Source of the DNA: Persicaria tinctoria
Lineage: Eukaryota > Streptophyta > Magnoliopsida > Caryophyllales > Polygonaceae
Direction: 5' to 3'
DNA: 64,000 nucleotides
NCBI GenBank assembly: GCA_037127255.1
Contig: JBANSL010000005.1
Location: forward strand, 60,109,909 to 60,173,908
Shown here: positions 1 to 13,768 of the stretch, piece after piece
How positions within the stretch are numbered: the first letter of the stretch is position 1
Layout of the letters: each line of letters starts with the position of its first letter
Translations under genes and position numbers: made by a program
Notes under the pieces: model-generated
Databases searched by the model: none
The model's input: the letters and a program-made list of their open reading frames with translations, nothing else
Told to the model about the DNA's origin: nothing

Positions 1-36
1 AAGGGCAAAAGTGCCAACGACGTTCGTCCCACGTCA
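1..36 (+). mobile_element. 3' end of an Athila/Tat-like LTR (family C)
   Basis: The first 36 bases match, with a few differences, the last bases of the two LTRs of element C (ending at 52175 and 57208). They share the words GGGCRAAAGTG and GTTCGTCCC and the terminal CA. No primer-binding site follows, so this is the end of a 3' LTR or a solo LTR whose body lies upstream of the window. Confidence 0.7.
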
Positions 37-961
37 CCCCTAAACACCCAATCGATGCTTTCACGTGATCCATTGGCTATGTTGTGCTACTGATTCAATT
101 AACTTGCAAGGGATAACTAAATCTTTAGCAAGAAAGAAAATTTCGTCAAGGAGGCCAATCAAGATGGAATACATGCAATCAATCAATGAAGAACAAAGAT
201 ATTGAATCATTCAAACGTAGAATAGATAGAAATTAAGTCTAACAAATCATATAACCATGTCTGTGAATTGCAGGCGAAACGAAAGAGGTTTAGTTCCTCA
301 TGGAAGGGGTTCCTCTAAATAAATCCATTGGAGTCTCTCTCAATTAGGTCTCTATCAATATCCAACAATAACTTCCCAATAGGCTAAAAAGTCGGCCAAA
401 AATAATAAAAACCTAAAACCTAATTAGTTTCCAAAAGATAGAAATTGCAATCCCGCAACTGCACGGATGGCGTGAGCCGTGCTTTAGGCGACGGCTGATG
501 TGACCAACATAACCGTAATCTTCGTCCAATAACTTCTTAATCCAAGCTAACTCCTTCCTACAAAAAAGAGCGTACATTCCAATGGCTTCCTCAAGTTCCT
601 AGCTCTCCATACTCATCCTTAGCAAAGCCATAAATGCATCCTTCCGAACATCGGAACATAAATATGCAAATAAGCACAAAAAAGAGCGTACATTCCAAAC
701 TTGCAAGACAAACTACTAATGATATGACATACTCAATAAACATGACACAGACTCCTGTAAATGCACTAACAACTACCTATAATGTCTATCTAAAATATAC
801 ATTATCACAAACTTTTCAAACTTTATTTGGCGACGTACATTATTTTGATGATATACATGTGATGATAACATTTCAAGTGCGGCCAATATCACGGTGATAG
901 TTTCTTTTTTATGAAATAGTGTTATGATGACAATTTGTTGTGAGCATTAATGGTTCAAAAT
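37..961. other. Unassigned sequence, possibly LTR-derived
   Basis: No convincing gene. Around 380-480, read on the minus strand, the wording resembles the middle of the LTR of element D (GATTGCAA, a CGGCT stretch, then GGTTTTAGG), so part may be an old minus-strand LTR. From about 840 to 960, GATGACAA and GGTGATAG words resemble the spacer of the neighbouring satellite, so the array may once have extended further left. Confidence 0.3.
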
Positions 962-1391
962 TTTAAAATATGGATTTGATACAATGCCTTGGTCATGTAT
1001 AATATTGTGGTGACAATTTTTAGAGGTTTCAATATCGCGGAGACAATATATTTTCAACAACCTCGTCATTGACCATTGTCACCCTAAAAATCATATGGTG
1101 GTAGGAAAAAAATTATCACTAGAAAAAAGAGTCACCGACAACTTTCACTTGAAGAAAGTCAACCGTCATCGGAAAAAATTATATGCCACTGAAAAAGATG
1201 TTACCGACAACTGTCACATTAAGGAAATAATTTGTCACGAAACATTATCTCGGGTTATCACCAAAAAAAATGTCACAAAAAATGTCAATTGTCAACGAAA
1301 AATTTATCACAAAAAATTGTCACCTCAAAATATATGAAATTGTCATCAGAAAAATTCTATCACCAAACGATGTGGAACGAAATGGTTAATA

Positions 1392-1649
1392 CTCCCTCCG
1401 TTAAGAAAAACATATCGTTTTATGAGTAAAATCTTGTTAAGAAAAACATGTCATTTTAGGTATTTTGGTGTTCACTTTCCAAAATTACTCTTGTATGGAG
1501 TAATAATTAGGGATTTGTTAGTTGTACTTTTCAATAAGTGGAAACGTAATGTAATAATTAGGGATAGAAGTGTATTTTTATTTGTTTTTATTTGCTTTCT
1601 TAAAAATGTGCAAATTTCTAAAATGACATGTTTTAATTAATAGATAGAG
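1392..1649. mobile_element. Stowaway-like MITE (copy in satellite unit 1)
   Basis: A 258-bp segment is bounded by TA dinucleotides (1390-1391 and 1650-1651). The left end reads CTCCCTCCGTTAAGAAAAAC. The reverse complement of the right end reads CTCTATCTATTAATTAAAAC, and both arms continue with CATRTCRTTTTA, so there are imperfect terminal inverted repeats of about 30 bp. The TA duplication and CTCCCTCCGT end are typical of Stowaway (Tc1/mariner-type) MITEs. The same element sits at the same place in all eleven units (for example from 2450 in unit 2), so it was present before amplification. Confidence 0.75.
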
Positions 1650-1769
1650 TATTAGTTAGTAAATGTCAAAACAAAAAATTACACGTATCAAACAAGGGGG
1701 TGTGATAAATTGGAAAGTAATGATAACAGTATGTGTGTGTGTGTGTATATATATGTATATATATATATA

Positions 1770-2023
1770 GGGTTGGGTTGGGTTCGGGTACACACAAACC
1801 CAAAAGTGAGAAGGAAGGAAGTAATCCTATTGGTCCATCTGCGTTCTCAAGCGTGCACGTCGGATCCACCCCACAAACCCCCACGCCCTTTGGTCTATCC
1901 TATGCGTGCCATCCACGCACTCTTACAATTGAAAAAAAAAACACAGCGTCCCCTTCCATTCCGAAGAATCGAACACGGGTTCACTGGCAAGAAGGGCGGA
2001 AGTAGCAGCGTACCACTATGCTA
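1770..2023 (-). mobile_element. TA-flanked SINE-like module (copy in unit 1)
   Basis: This ~254-bp module follows the (TA)n tract and occurs once in each of units 1-10 and again at 15715. On the minus strand its first bases are TTAGCATAGTGGTA, which fits a Pol III A box. About 35 bp on lies GTGTTCGATTC, close to a B box (minus strand of 1966-1976). The minus-strand 3' end runs into CCCTATATATA. A tRNA-derived SINE head with a TA tail would explain this. Alternatively it is the 5' part of the larger TA-flanked element at 15715-17812, which begins with the same sequence. Confidence 0.5.
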
Positions 2024-2801
2024 AAATATGGATTTGATACAATGCCTTCGTCATGTATAATATTGTGGTGACAATTTTTAGAGGTTTCAATATCGCAGAG
2101 ACAATATATTTTCAACAACCTTGTCACTGACCATTGTCGCCCTAAAAATCATATGTTGGTAGGAAAAAAATTATCACTAGAAAAAAGTGTCACCGACAAC
2201 TTTCATTTGAAGAAAGTCAACTGTCATCGGAAAAAATTATATGCCACTGAAAAAGATGTCACCGATAACTGTCACATTAAGGAAATAATTTGTCACCAAA
2301 AATTATCTCGGGTTATCACCAAAAAAAATGTCACAAAAAATGTCAATTGTCAACGAAAATTTTATCACAAACAATTGTCACCTCAAAATATATTAAATTG
2401 TCATCAGAAATATTCTATCACCAAACGATGTGGAACGAAATGGTTAATACTCCCTCCGTTAAGAAAAACATATCGTTTTATGAGTAAAATCTTGTTAAGA
2501 AAAACATGTCATTTTAGGTATTTTGGTGTTCACTTTCCAAAATTACTCTTGTATGGAGTAATAATTAGGGATTTGTTAGTTGTACTTTTCAATAAGTGGA
2601 AACGTAAAGTAATAATAATGGATAGAAGTGTATTTTTATTTGTTTTTATTTGCTTTCTTAAAAATGTGCAAATTTCTAAAATGACATGTTTTAATTAATA
2701 GATAGAGTATTAGTTTGTAAATGTCAAAACAAAAAATTACACGTATCAAAAAAGGGGGTGTGATAAATTGGAATGTAATGATAACAGTGTGTGTGTGTGT
2801 A

Positions 2802-2805
<4 letters not shown>

Positions 2806-2848
<43 letters not shown>
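2806..2848. repeat. (TA)n microsatellite, satellite unit 2
   Basis: Uninterrupted TA dinucleotides between the MITE flank and the GGGTTGGGTT module. In most other units the tract is much shorter, so it is hypervariable within the array. Confidence 0.9.
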
Positions 2849-2853
<5 letters not shown>

Positions 2854-3881
2854 TGGGTTGGGTTCGGGTACACACAAACCCAAAAGTGAGAAGGAAAGAA
2901 GTAATCCTATTGGTCCATCTGCGTTCTCAAGTGTGCGCGTCGGATCCACCCCACCTACCCCCACGCCCTTTGGTCTATCCTATGCGTGCCATCCACGCAC
3001 TCTTACAATTGATAAAAAAAAAAACAGCGTCCCCTTCCATTCTGAAGAATCGAACACGGGTTCACTGGCAAGAAGGGTGGTAGCAGCATACCACTAAGCT
3101 AAAATATGGATTTGATACAATGCCTTCGTCATGTATAATATTGTGGTGACAATTTTTAGAGGTTTCAATATCGCGGAGACAATACATTTTCAACAACCTT
3201 GTCACTGACCATTGTCACCCTAAAAATGATATGTTGGTAGGAAAAAAATTATCACTAGATAAAAGTGTCACCGACAACTTTCACTTGAAGAAAGTCAACT
3301 GTCATCGGAAAAAATTATATGCCACTGAAAAAGATGTCACCGATAACTGTCACATTAAGGAAATAATTTGTGACCAAAAATTATCTCGGGTTATCACCAA
3401 AAAAAATGTCACAAAAAATGTCAATTGTCAACGAAAATTTTATCACAAACAATCGTCACCTCAAAATATATTAAATTGTCATCAGAAAAATTCTATCACC
3501 AAACGATGTGGAACGAAATGGTTAATACTCCCTCCGTTAAGAAAAACATATCGTTTTATGAGTAAAATCTTGTTAAGAAAAACATGTCATTTTAGGTATT
3601 TTGGTGTTCACTTTCCAAAATTACTCTTGTATGGAGTAATAATTAGGGATTTGTTAGTTGTACTTTTCAATAAGTGGAAACCTAAAGTAATAATTAGGGA
3701 TAGAAGTGTATTTTTATTTGTTTTTATTTGCTTTCTTAAAAATGTGCAAATTTCTAAAATGACATGTTTTAATTAATAGATAGAGTATTAGTTAGTAAAT
3801 GTCAAAACAAAAAATTACACGTATCAAACAAGGGGGTGTGATAAATTGGAAAGTAATGATAACAGTATGTGTGTGTGTATA

Positions 3882-3993
<112 letters not shown>

Positions 3994-6900
3994 TGGGTTG
4001 GGTTCGGGTACACACAAACCCAAAAGTGAGAAGGAAAGAAGTAATCCTATTGGTCCATCTGCGTTCTCAAGCGTGCGCGTCGGATCCACCCCACCTACCC
4101 CCACGCCCTTTGCTCTATCTTATGCGTGCCATCCACGCACTCTTACAATTGAAAAAAAAAACACAGCGTCCCCTTCCATTCCGAAGAATCGAACACGGGT
4201 TCATTGGCAAGAAGGGCGGAAGTAGCAGCATACCACTATGCTAAAATATGGATTTGATACAATGCCTTCATCATGTATAATATTGTGGTGACAATTTTTA
4301 GAGGTTTCAATATCGCGGAGGCAATATATTTTCAACAACCTCGTCATTGACCATTGTCACCCTAAAAATCATATGTTGGTAGGAAAAAAATTATCACTAG
4401 AAAAAAGTGTCACCGACAACTTTCACTTGAAGAAAGTCAACCGTCATCGGAAAAAATTATATGCCGTTGAAAAAGATGTTACCGACAACTGTCACATTAA
4501 GGAAATAATTTGTCACGAAACATTATCTCGGGTTATCACCAAAAAAAATGTCACAAAAAATGTCAATTGTCAACGAAAATTTTATCACAAACAATTGTCA
4601 CCTCAAAATATATTAAATTGTCATCAGAAAAATTCTATCACCAAACGATGTGGAACGAAATGGTTAATACTCCCTCCGTTAAAAAAAAACATATCGTTTT
4701 ATGAGTAAAATCTTGTTAAGAACAACATGTCATTTTAGGTATTTTTGTGTCCACTTTCCAAAATTACTCTTGTATGGAGTAATAATTAGGGATTTGTTAG
4801 TTGTACTTTTCAATAAGTGGAAACGTAAAGTAATAATTAGGGATAGAAGTGTATTTTTATTTGTTTTTATTTGCTTTCTTAAAAATGTGCAAATTTCTAA
4901 AATGACATGTTTTAATTAATAGATAGAGTATTAGTTAGTAAATGTCAAAATAAAAAATTACACGTATCAAACAAGGGGGTGTGATAAATTGGAAAGTAAT
5001 GATAACAGTACGTGTGTGTGTGTATATATGTATATATATATAGGGTTGGGTTGGGTTCGGGTACACACAAACCCAAAAGTTAGAAGGAAAGAAGTAATCC
5101 TATTGGTCCATCTGCGTTCTCAAGCGTGCGCGTCGGATCCACCCCACCTACCCCCACGCCCTTTGCTCTATCCTATGCGTGCCATCCACGCACTCTTACA
5201 ATTGAAAAAAAAAACACAGCGTCCCCTTCCATTCCGAAGAATCGAACACGGGTTCACTGGCAAGAAGGGCGGAAGTAGCAGCATACCACTATGCTAAAAT
5301 ATGGATTTGATACAATGCCTTCGTCATGTATAATATTGTGGTGACAATTTTTAGAGGTTTCAATATCGCGGAGACAATATATTTTCAACAACCTCGTCAT
5401 TGACCATTGTCACCCTAAAAATCATATGTTGGTAGGAAAAAAATTATCACTAGAAAAAAGTGTCATCGACAACTTTCACTTGAAGAAAGTCAACCGTCAT
5501 CGGAAAAAATTATATGCCGCTGAAAAAGATGTTACCGACAACTGTCACATTAAGGAAATAATTTGTCACGAAACATTATCTCGGGTTATCACCAAAAAAA
5601 ATGTCACAAAAAATGTCAATTGTCAACGAAAATTTTATCACAAACAATTGTCACCTCAAAATATATTAAATTGTCATCAGAAAAATTCTATCACCAAACG
5701 ATGTGGAACGAAATGGTTAATACTCCATCCGTTAAGAAAAACATATCGTTTTATGAGTAAAATCTTGTTAAGAAAAACATGTCATTTTAGGTATTTTGGT
5801 GTTCACTTTTCAAAATTACTCTTGTATGGAGTAATAATTAGGGATTTGTTAGTTGTGCTTTTCAATAAGTGGAAACGTAAAGTAATAATTAGGGATAGAA
5901 GTGTATTTTTATTTGTTTTTATTTGCTTTCTTAAAAATGTGCAAATTTCTAAAATGACATGTTTTAATTAATAGATAGAGTATTAGTTAGTAAATGTCAA
6001 AACAAAAAATTACACGTATCAAACAAGGGGGTGTGATAAATTGGAAAGTAATGATAACAGTATGTGTGTGTGTATATATATGTATGTATATATATATATA
6101 GGGTTGGGTTGGGTTCGGGTACACACAAACCCAAAAGTGAGAAGGAAAGAAGTAATCCTATTGGTCCATCTACGTTCTCAAGCGTGCGCGTCGGATCCAC
6201 CCCACCTACCCCCACGCCCTTTGCTCTATCCTATGCGTGCCATCCACGCACTCTTACAATTGAAAGAAAAAACACAGCGTCCCCTTCCATTCCGAAGAAT
6301 CGAACACGGGTTCACTGGCAAGAAGGGCGGAAGTAGCAGCACACCACTATGCTAAAATATGGATTTGATACAATGCCTTCGTCATGTATAATATTGTGGT
6401 GAAAATTTTTAGAGGTTTCAATATCGCGGAGACAATATATTTTCAACAACCTTGTCACTAACCATTGTCACCCTAAAAATCATATGTTGGTAGGAAAAAA
6501 ATTATCACTAGAAAAAAGTGTCACCGACAACTTTCACTTGAAGAAAGTCAACTGTCATCGGAAAAAATTATATGCCACTGAAAAAGATGTCACCGATAAC
6601 TGTCACATTAAGGAAATAATTTGTCACGAAAAATTATCTCGGGTTATCACCAAAAAAAATGTCACAAAAAATGTCAATTGTCAACGAAAATTTTATCACA
6701 AACAATTGTCTCCTCAAAATATATTAAATTGTCATCAGAAAAATTCTATCACCAAACGATGTGGAACGAAATGGTTAATACTTCCTCCGTTAAGAAAAAC
6801 ATATCGTTTTATGAGTAAAATCTTGTTAAGAAAAACATGTCATTTTAGGTATTTTGGTGTACACTTTCCAAAATTACTCTTGTATGGAGTAATAATTAGG

Positions 6901-7109
6901 GATTTGTTAGTTGTACTTTTCAATAAGTGGAAAAGTAAAGTAATAATTAGGGATAGAAGTGTATTTTTATTTGTTTTTATTTGCTTTCTTAAAAATGTGC
7001 AAATTTCTAAAATGACATGTTTTAATTAATAGATAGAGTATTAGTTAGTAAATGTCAAAACAAAAAATTACACGTATCAAACAAGGGGGTGTGATAAATT
7101 GGAAAGTAC

Positions 7110-7140
<31 letters not shown>

Positions 7141-10100
7141 TTTAGGGTTGGGTTCGGGTACACACAAACCCAAAAGTGAGAAGGAAAGAAGTAATCCTAT
7201 TGGTCCATCTGCATTCTCAAGCGTGCGCGCCGGATCCACCCCACCTACCCCCACGCCCTTTGCTCTATCCTATGCGTGCCATCCACGCGCTCTTACAATT
7301 GAAAAAAAACACAGCGTCCCCTTCCATTCCGAAGAATCGAACACGGGTTCAATGGCAAGAAGGGCGGAAGTAGCAGCGTACCACTATGCTAAAATATGGA
7401 TTTGATACAATGCCTTCGTCATGTATAATATTGTGGTGACAATTTTTAGAGGTTTTAAATATCGCGGAGACAATATATTTTCAACAACCTCGTCATTGAC
7501 CATTGTCACCCTAAAAATCATATGTTGGTAGGAAAAAAATTATCACTAGAAAAAAGTGTCACCGACAACTTTCACTTCAAGAAAGTCAACCGTCATCAGA
7601 AAAAATTATATGCCACTGAAAAAGATGTCATCGACAACTGTCACATTAAGGAAATAATTTGTCACGAAAAATTATCTCGGGTTATCACCAAAAAAAATGT
7701 CACAAAAATTGTCAATTGTCAACGAAAATTTTATCACAAACAATTGTCACCTCAAAATATATTAAATTGTCATCAGAAAAATTCTATCACCAAACGATGT
7801 GGAACGAAATGGTTAATACTCCCTCCGTTAAGAAAAACATATCGTTTTATGAGTAAAATCTTGTTAAGAAAAACATGTCATTTTAGGTATTTTGGTGTTC
7901 ACTTTCCAAAATTACTCTTGTATGGAGTATTAATTAGGGATTTGTTAGTTGTACTTTTCAATAAGTGGAAACGTAAAGTAATAATTAGGGATAGAAGTGT
8001 ATGTTTATTTGTTTTTATTTGCTTTCTTAAAAATGTGCAAATTTCTAAAATGACATGTTTTAATTAATAGATAGAGTATTAGTTAGTAAATGTCAAAACA
8101 AAAAATTACACGTATCAAACAAGGGGGTGTGATAAATTGGAAAGTAATGATAACAGTATGTGTGTGTGTATATATATATGTATATATATATATAGTGTTG
8201 GGTTGGGTTCGGGTACAAACAAACCCAAAAGTGAGAAGGAAAGAAGTAATCCTATTGGTCCATCTGCGTTCTCAAGCGTGCGCGTCGGATCCACCCCACC
8301 TACCCCCACGCCCTTTGGTCTATCCTATGCGTGCCATCCACGCACTCTTACAATTGAAAAAGAAAACACAGCGTCCCCTTCCATTCCGAAGAATCGAACA
8401 CGGGTTCACTGGCAAGAAGGGCGGAAGTAGCAGCATACCACTATGCTAAAATATGGATTTGATACAATGCCTTCGTCATGTATAATATTGTGGTGACAAT
8501 TTTTAGAGGTTTCAATATCGCGGAGACAATATATTTTCAACAACCTTGTCACTGACCATTGTCACCCTAAAAATCATATGTTGGTAGGAAAAATATTATC
8601 ACTAGAAAAAAGTGTCACCGACAACTTTCACTTGAAGAAAGTCAACTGTCATCGGAAAAAATTATATGCCACTGAAAAAGATGTCACCGATAACTGTCAC
8701 ATTAAGGAAATAATTTGTCACCAAAAATTATCTCGGGTTATCACCAATAAAAATGTCACAAAAAATGTCAATTGTCAACGAAAATTTTATCACAAACAAT
8801 TGTCACCTCAAAATATATTAAATTGTCATCAGAAAAATTCTATCAGCAAACGATGTGGAACGAAATGGTTAATACTCCGTCCGTTAAGAAAAACATATCG
8901 TTTTATGAGTAAAATCTTGTTAAGAAAAACATGTCATTTTAGGTATTTTGGTGTTCACTTTCCAAAATTACTCTTGTATGGAGTAATAATTAGGGATTTG
9001 TTAGTTCTACTTTTCAATAAGTGGAAAAGTAAAGTAATAATTAGGGATAGAAGTGTATTTTTATTTATTTTTATTTGCTTTCTTAAAAATGTGCAAATTT
9101 CTAAAATGACATGTTTTAATTAATAGATAGAGTATTAGTTAGTAAATGTCAAAACAAAAAATTACACGTATCAAACAAGGGGGTGTGATAAATTGGAAAG
9201 TAATGATAACAGTATGTGTGTGTGTGTATATATATGTGTATATATATATATATATATAGGGTTGGGTTGGGTTCGGGTACACACAAACCCAAAAGTGAGA
9301 AGAAAAGAAGTAATCCTATTGGTCCATCTGCGTTCTCAAGCGTGCGCGTCGGATCCACCCCACCTACCCCCACGCCCTTTGGTCTATCCTATGCGTTCCA
9401 TCCACGCACTCTTACAATTGAAAAAAAAAACACAGTGTCCCCTTCCATTCCGAAGAATCGAACACGGGTTCACTGGCAAGAAGGGCGGAAGTAGCAGCAT
9501 ACCACTATGCTAAAATATGGATTTGATACAATGCCTTCGTCATGTATAATATTGTGGTGACAATTTTTAGAGGTTTCAATATCGCGGAGACAATATATTT
9601 TCAACAACCTTGTCACTGACCATTGTCACCCTAAAAATCATATGTTGGTAGGAAAAATATTATCACTAGAAAAAAGTGTCACCGACAACTTTCACTTGAA
9701 GAAAGTCAATTGTCATCGGAAAAAATTATATGCCACTGAAAAAGATGTCACCGATAACTGTCACATTAAGGAAATAATTTGTCACCAAAAATTATCTCGG
9801 GTTATCAACAAAAAAAATGTCACAAAAAATGTCAATTGTCAACGAAAATTTTATCACAAACAATTGTCACCTCAAAATATATTAAATTGTCATCAGAAAA
9901 ATTCTATCACCAAACGATGTGGAACGAAATGGTTAATACTCCGTCCGTTAAGAAAAACATATCGTTTTATGAGTAAAATCTTGTTAAGAAAAACATGTCA
10001 TTTTAGGTATTTTGGTGTTCACTTTCCAAAATTACTCTTGTATGGAGTAATAATTAGGGATTTGTTAGTTGTACTTTTCAATAAGTGGAAACGTAAAGTA

Positions 10101-11346
10101 ATAATTAGGGATAGAAGTGTATTTTTATTTGTTTTTATTTGCTTTCTTAAAAATGTGCAAATTTCTAAAATGACATGTTTTAATTAATAGATAGAGTATT
10201 AGTTAGTAAATGTCAAAATAAAAAATTACAACGTATCAAACAAGGGGGTGTGATAAATTGGAAAGTAATGATAACAGTATGTGTGTGTGTGTGTATATAT
10301 ATGTATATATATATATAGGGTTGGGTTGGGTTCGGGTACACACAAACCCAAAAGTGAGAAGGAAAGAAGTAATCCTATTGGTCCATCTGCGTTCTCAAGC
10401 GTGCGCGTCGGATCCACCCCACCTACCCCCACGCCCTTTGGTCTATCCTATGCGTGCCATCCACGCACTCTTACAATTGAAAAAAAAAACACAGCGTCCC
10501 CTTCCATTCCGAAGAATCGAACACGGGTTCACTGGCAAGAAGGGCGGAAGTAGCAGCATACCACTATGCTAAAATATGGATTTGATACAATGCCTTCGTC
10601 ATGTATAATATTGTGGTGACAATTTTTAGAGGTTTCAATATCGCGGAGACAATATATTTTCAACAACCTCGTCATTGACCATTGTCACCCTAAAAATCAT
10701 ATGTTGGTAGGAAAAAAATTATCACTAGAAAAAAGTGTCACCGACAACTTTCACTTGAAGAAAGTCAACCGTCATCGGAAAAAATTATATGCCACTGAAA
10801 AAGATGTTACCGACAACTGTCACATTAAGGAAATAATTTGTCACGAAACATTATCTCGGGTTATCACCAAAAAAAATGTCACAAAAAATGTCAATTGTCA
10901 ACGAAAATTTTATCACAAACAATTGTCACCTCAAAATATATTAAATTGTCATCAGAAAAATTCTATCACCAAACGATGTGGAACGAAATGGTTAATACTC
11001 CCTCCGTTAAGAAAATCATATCGTTTTATGAGTAAAATCTTGTTAAGAAAAACATGTCATTTTAGGTATTTTGGTGTTCACTTTCCAAAATTACTCTTGT
11101 ATGGAGTAATAATTAGGGATTTGTTAGTTGTACTTTTCAATAAGTGGAAACTTAAAGTAATAATTAGGGATAGAAGTGTATTTTTATTTGTTTTTATTTG
11201 CTTTCTTAAAAAAGTTGCAAATTTCTAAAATGACATGTTTTAATTAATAGATAGAGTATTAGTTAGTAAATGTCAAAACAAAAAATTACACGTATCAAAC
11301 AAGGGGGTGTGATAAATTGGAAAGTAATGATAACAGTATGTGTGTT

Positions 11347-11454
<108 letters not shown>

Positions 11455-12599
11455 TGGGTTGGGTTCGGGTACACACAAACCCAAAAGTGAGAAGGAAAGA
11501 AGTAATCCTGTTGGTCCATCTGCGTTCTCAAGCGTGCGCGTCGGATCCACCCCACCTACCCCTACGCCCTTTGCTGTATCCTATGCGTGCCATCCACACA
11601 CTCTTACAATTGAAAGAAAAAACACAGCGTCCCCTTCCATTCCGAAGAATCGAACACGGGTTCACTGGCAAGAAGGGCGGAAGTAGCAGCATACCACTAT
11701 GCTAAAATATGGATTTGATACAATGCCTTCGTCATGTATAATATTGTGGTGAAAATTTTTAGAGGTTTCAATATCGCGGAGACAATATATTTTCAACAAC
11801 CTTGTCACTGACCATTGTCACCCTAAAAATCATATGTTGGTAGGAAAAAAATTATCACTAGAAAAAAGTGTCACCGACAACTTTCACTTGAAGAAAGTCA
11901 ACTGTCATCGGAAAAAATTATATGCCACTGAAAAAGATGTCACCGATAACTGTCACATTAAGGAAATAATTTGTCACGAAAAATTATCTCGGGTTATCAC
12001 CAAAAAAAATGTCACAAAAAATGTCAATTGTCAACGAAAATTTTATCACAAACAATTGTCATCTCAAAATATATTAAATTGTCATCAGAAAAATTCTATC
12101 ACCAAACGATGTGGAACGAAATGGTTAATACTCCCTCCATTAAGAAAAACATATCGTTTTCTGAGTAAAATCTTGTTAAGAAAAACATGTCATTTTAGGT
12201 ATTTTGGTGTTCACTTTCCAAAATTACTCTTGTATGGAGTAATAATTAGGGATTTGTTAGTTGTACTTTTCAATAAGTGGAAAAGTAAAGTAATAATTAG
12301 GGATAGAAGTGTATTTTTATTTGTTTTTATTTGCTTTCTTAAAAATGTGCAAATATCTAAAACCACATGTTTTAATTAATAGATAGAGTATTAGTTAGTA
12401 AATGTCAAAACTAAAAATTACATGTATCAAACAAGGGGGTGTGATAAATTGGAAAGTAATGATTATATATATATATATATATATGAGGAAATTGCACTAA
12501 ATAGCCTAAAAAACGGGCCTATTTGCACAAATAGCCAAGAGGGTGAAAAAATGGGCCAAAATGGCCGGGCTATTTTGTGCAAATAAAACAGCCGGTTAT

Positions 12600-13768
12600 T
12601 TCCAATTGTTTGTAACCGGTTGTAGTGCGTCTTCAAATTAAAACGAGGGAGGGAGAGAGCCGGTTTAATTTCATTTGAAAGCGAAACAGAGAGAGAGACG
12701 GAAGGCCATCAGAGAGAGAAAGGAGAAGCGATACACAGAGAGAGAGGGAGGACGAACTCGTCGAAGAAGAAGGCCATCAGTCATCGCATGTGAGGAAGGA
12801 GAAGGTTGAAGATGAAGAGAAAGGTAAGCAACTGTGGAGATTTTGTTTGAGTTGCGAAATTGGTGTATTGGGGGTGCGGTTACATGCGGTTATTGTGAAG
12901 GATTTGAGACGATTTTGGGGTAGATGTCTAGCAGTAGAGGAGGAATGAAGTAGGAGGGGGTTAGGGGTGACATTGTGAGTCGATTTTGCGGAGGTGGGTG
13001 TGATTAGGGTTTGTGGGTGTCGGAAAAAGGATGGGTAAGGGTTAGGTGATGTTGGGTAAGAAATTTGGGAGAAAAGGGCAATGAGGGGGTCGGATGGGTA
13101 GGGAATCCACAAGATTGGGGGTAATCGGTAGGGTATATGTGCACATGTGGTAGGACTGATGATCCAAGGTTGTGTCTGAAATTGTGGTAGCAGATATCGT
13201 AGGACCGGGTAACGAATATGGCAGGATAAAATTGAACATCTGGTAAGCCGGGGGTGAAGGAATTTTTTGGAAGATTGGTTTTTTAATGTTGAAACCGTAA
13301 GTGCCCACCAACTGATTGATGAAATGCTCAAAATATGATGGATAAATGGTAATTTGGTTTTGTATAATCTCATTGCCTATATGATGTGTCGTGAAAGAGG
13401 TAAAAAGAAGAAAACAAGTAAGACATGTTGGTATGACAGAGTAGTTAACATACTGGCTATATGTTTGAAACTTAATGTGTGAATTACTTGTTGGTTAAAT
13501 GCCTATATGTATGATGAATTGTTGGTTAATTGGTGTTGGTGAAATACTGATGGCTATCTCTTGGGTTGGGAAGGAGGTAAAATGAACCAAACTTGTATGA
13601 AATTCGAATATGGTAGGACAGATAAAGATTGCCGAGTTGGTAAGAAAATCATATTCTATTGGTTGGATAAAATTACACTGTTGGTATGACTGATGAGGTG
13701 ATCTGAATGTCTGAATGCATGTGTGTGGTGATTGTGTTGCAGGAACCCTTTGTGCAATAACCATAAAA
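12600..13768. other. Leader or intron-like sequence upstream of the DUF1985 gene
   Basis: Starts with GA-rich 5'-UTR-like sequence (12650-12780). At about 12811 a short ATGAAGAGAAAG is followed by GTAAGC, which could be a first coding exon with a donor site. The next good acceptor is TTGCAG near 13740. Between them is T/G-rich sequence with loosely repeated words such as TTGGTATGACTGATGA. No recognisable domain on either strand. Confidence 0.3.

Noticed and set aside
12777..13373. 198-codon minus-strand frame
   Set aside because: It lies antisense to intron-like T/G-rich sequence; the low-complexity Ser/Pro/Ile content has no recognisable domain.
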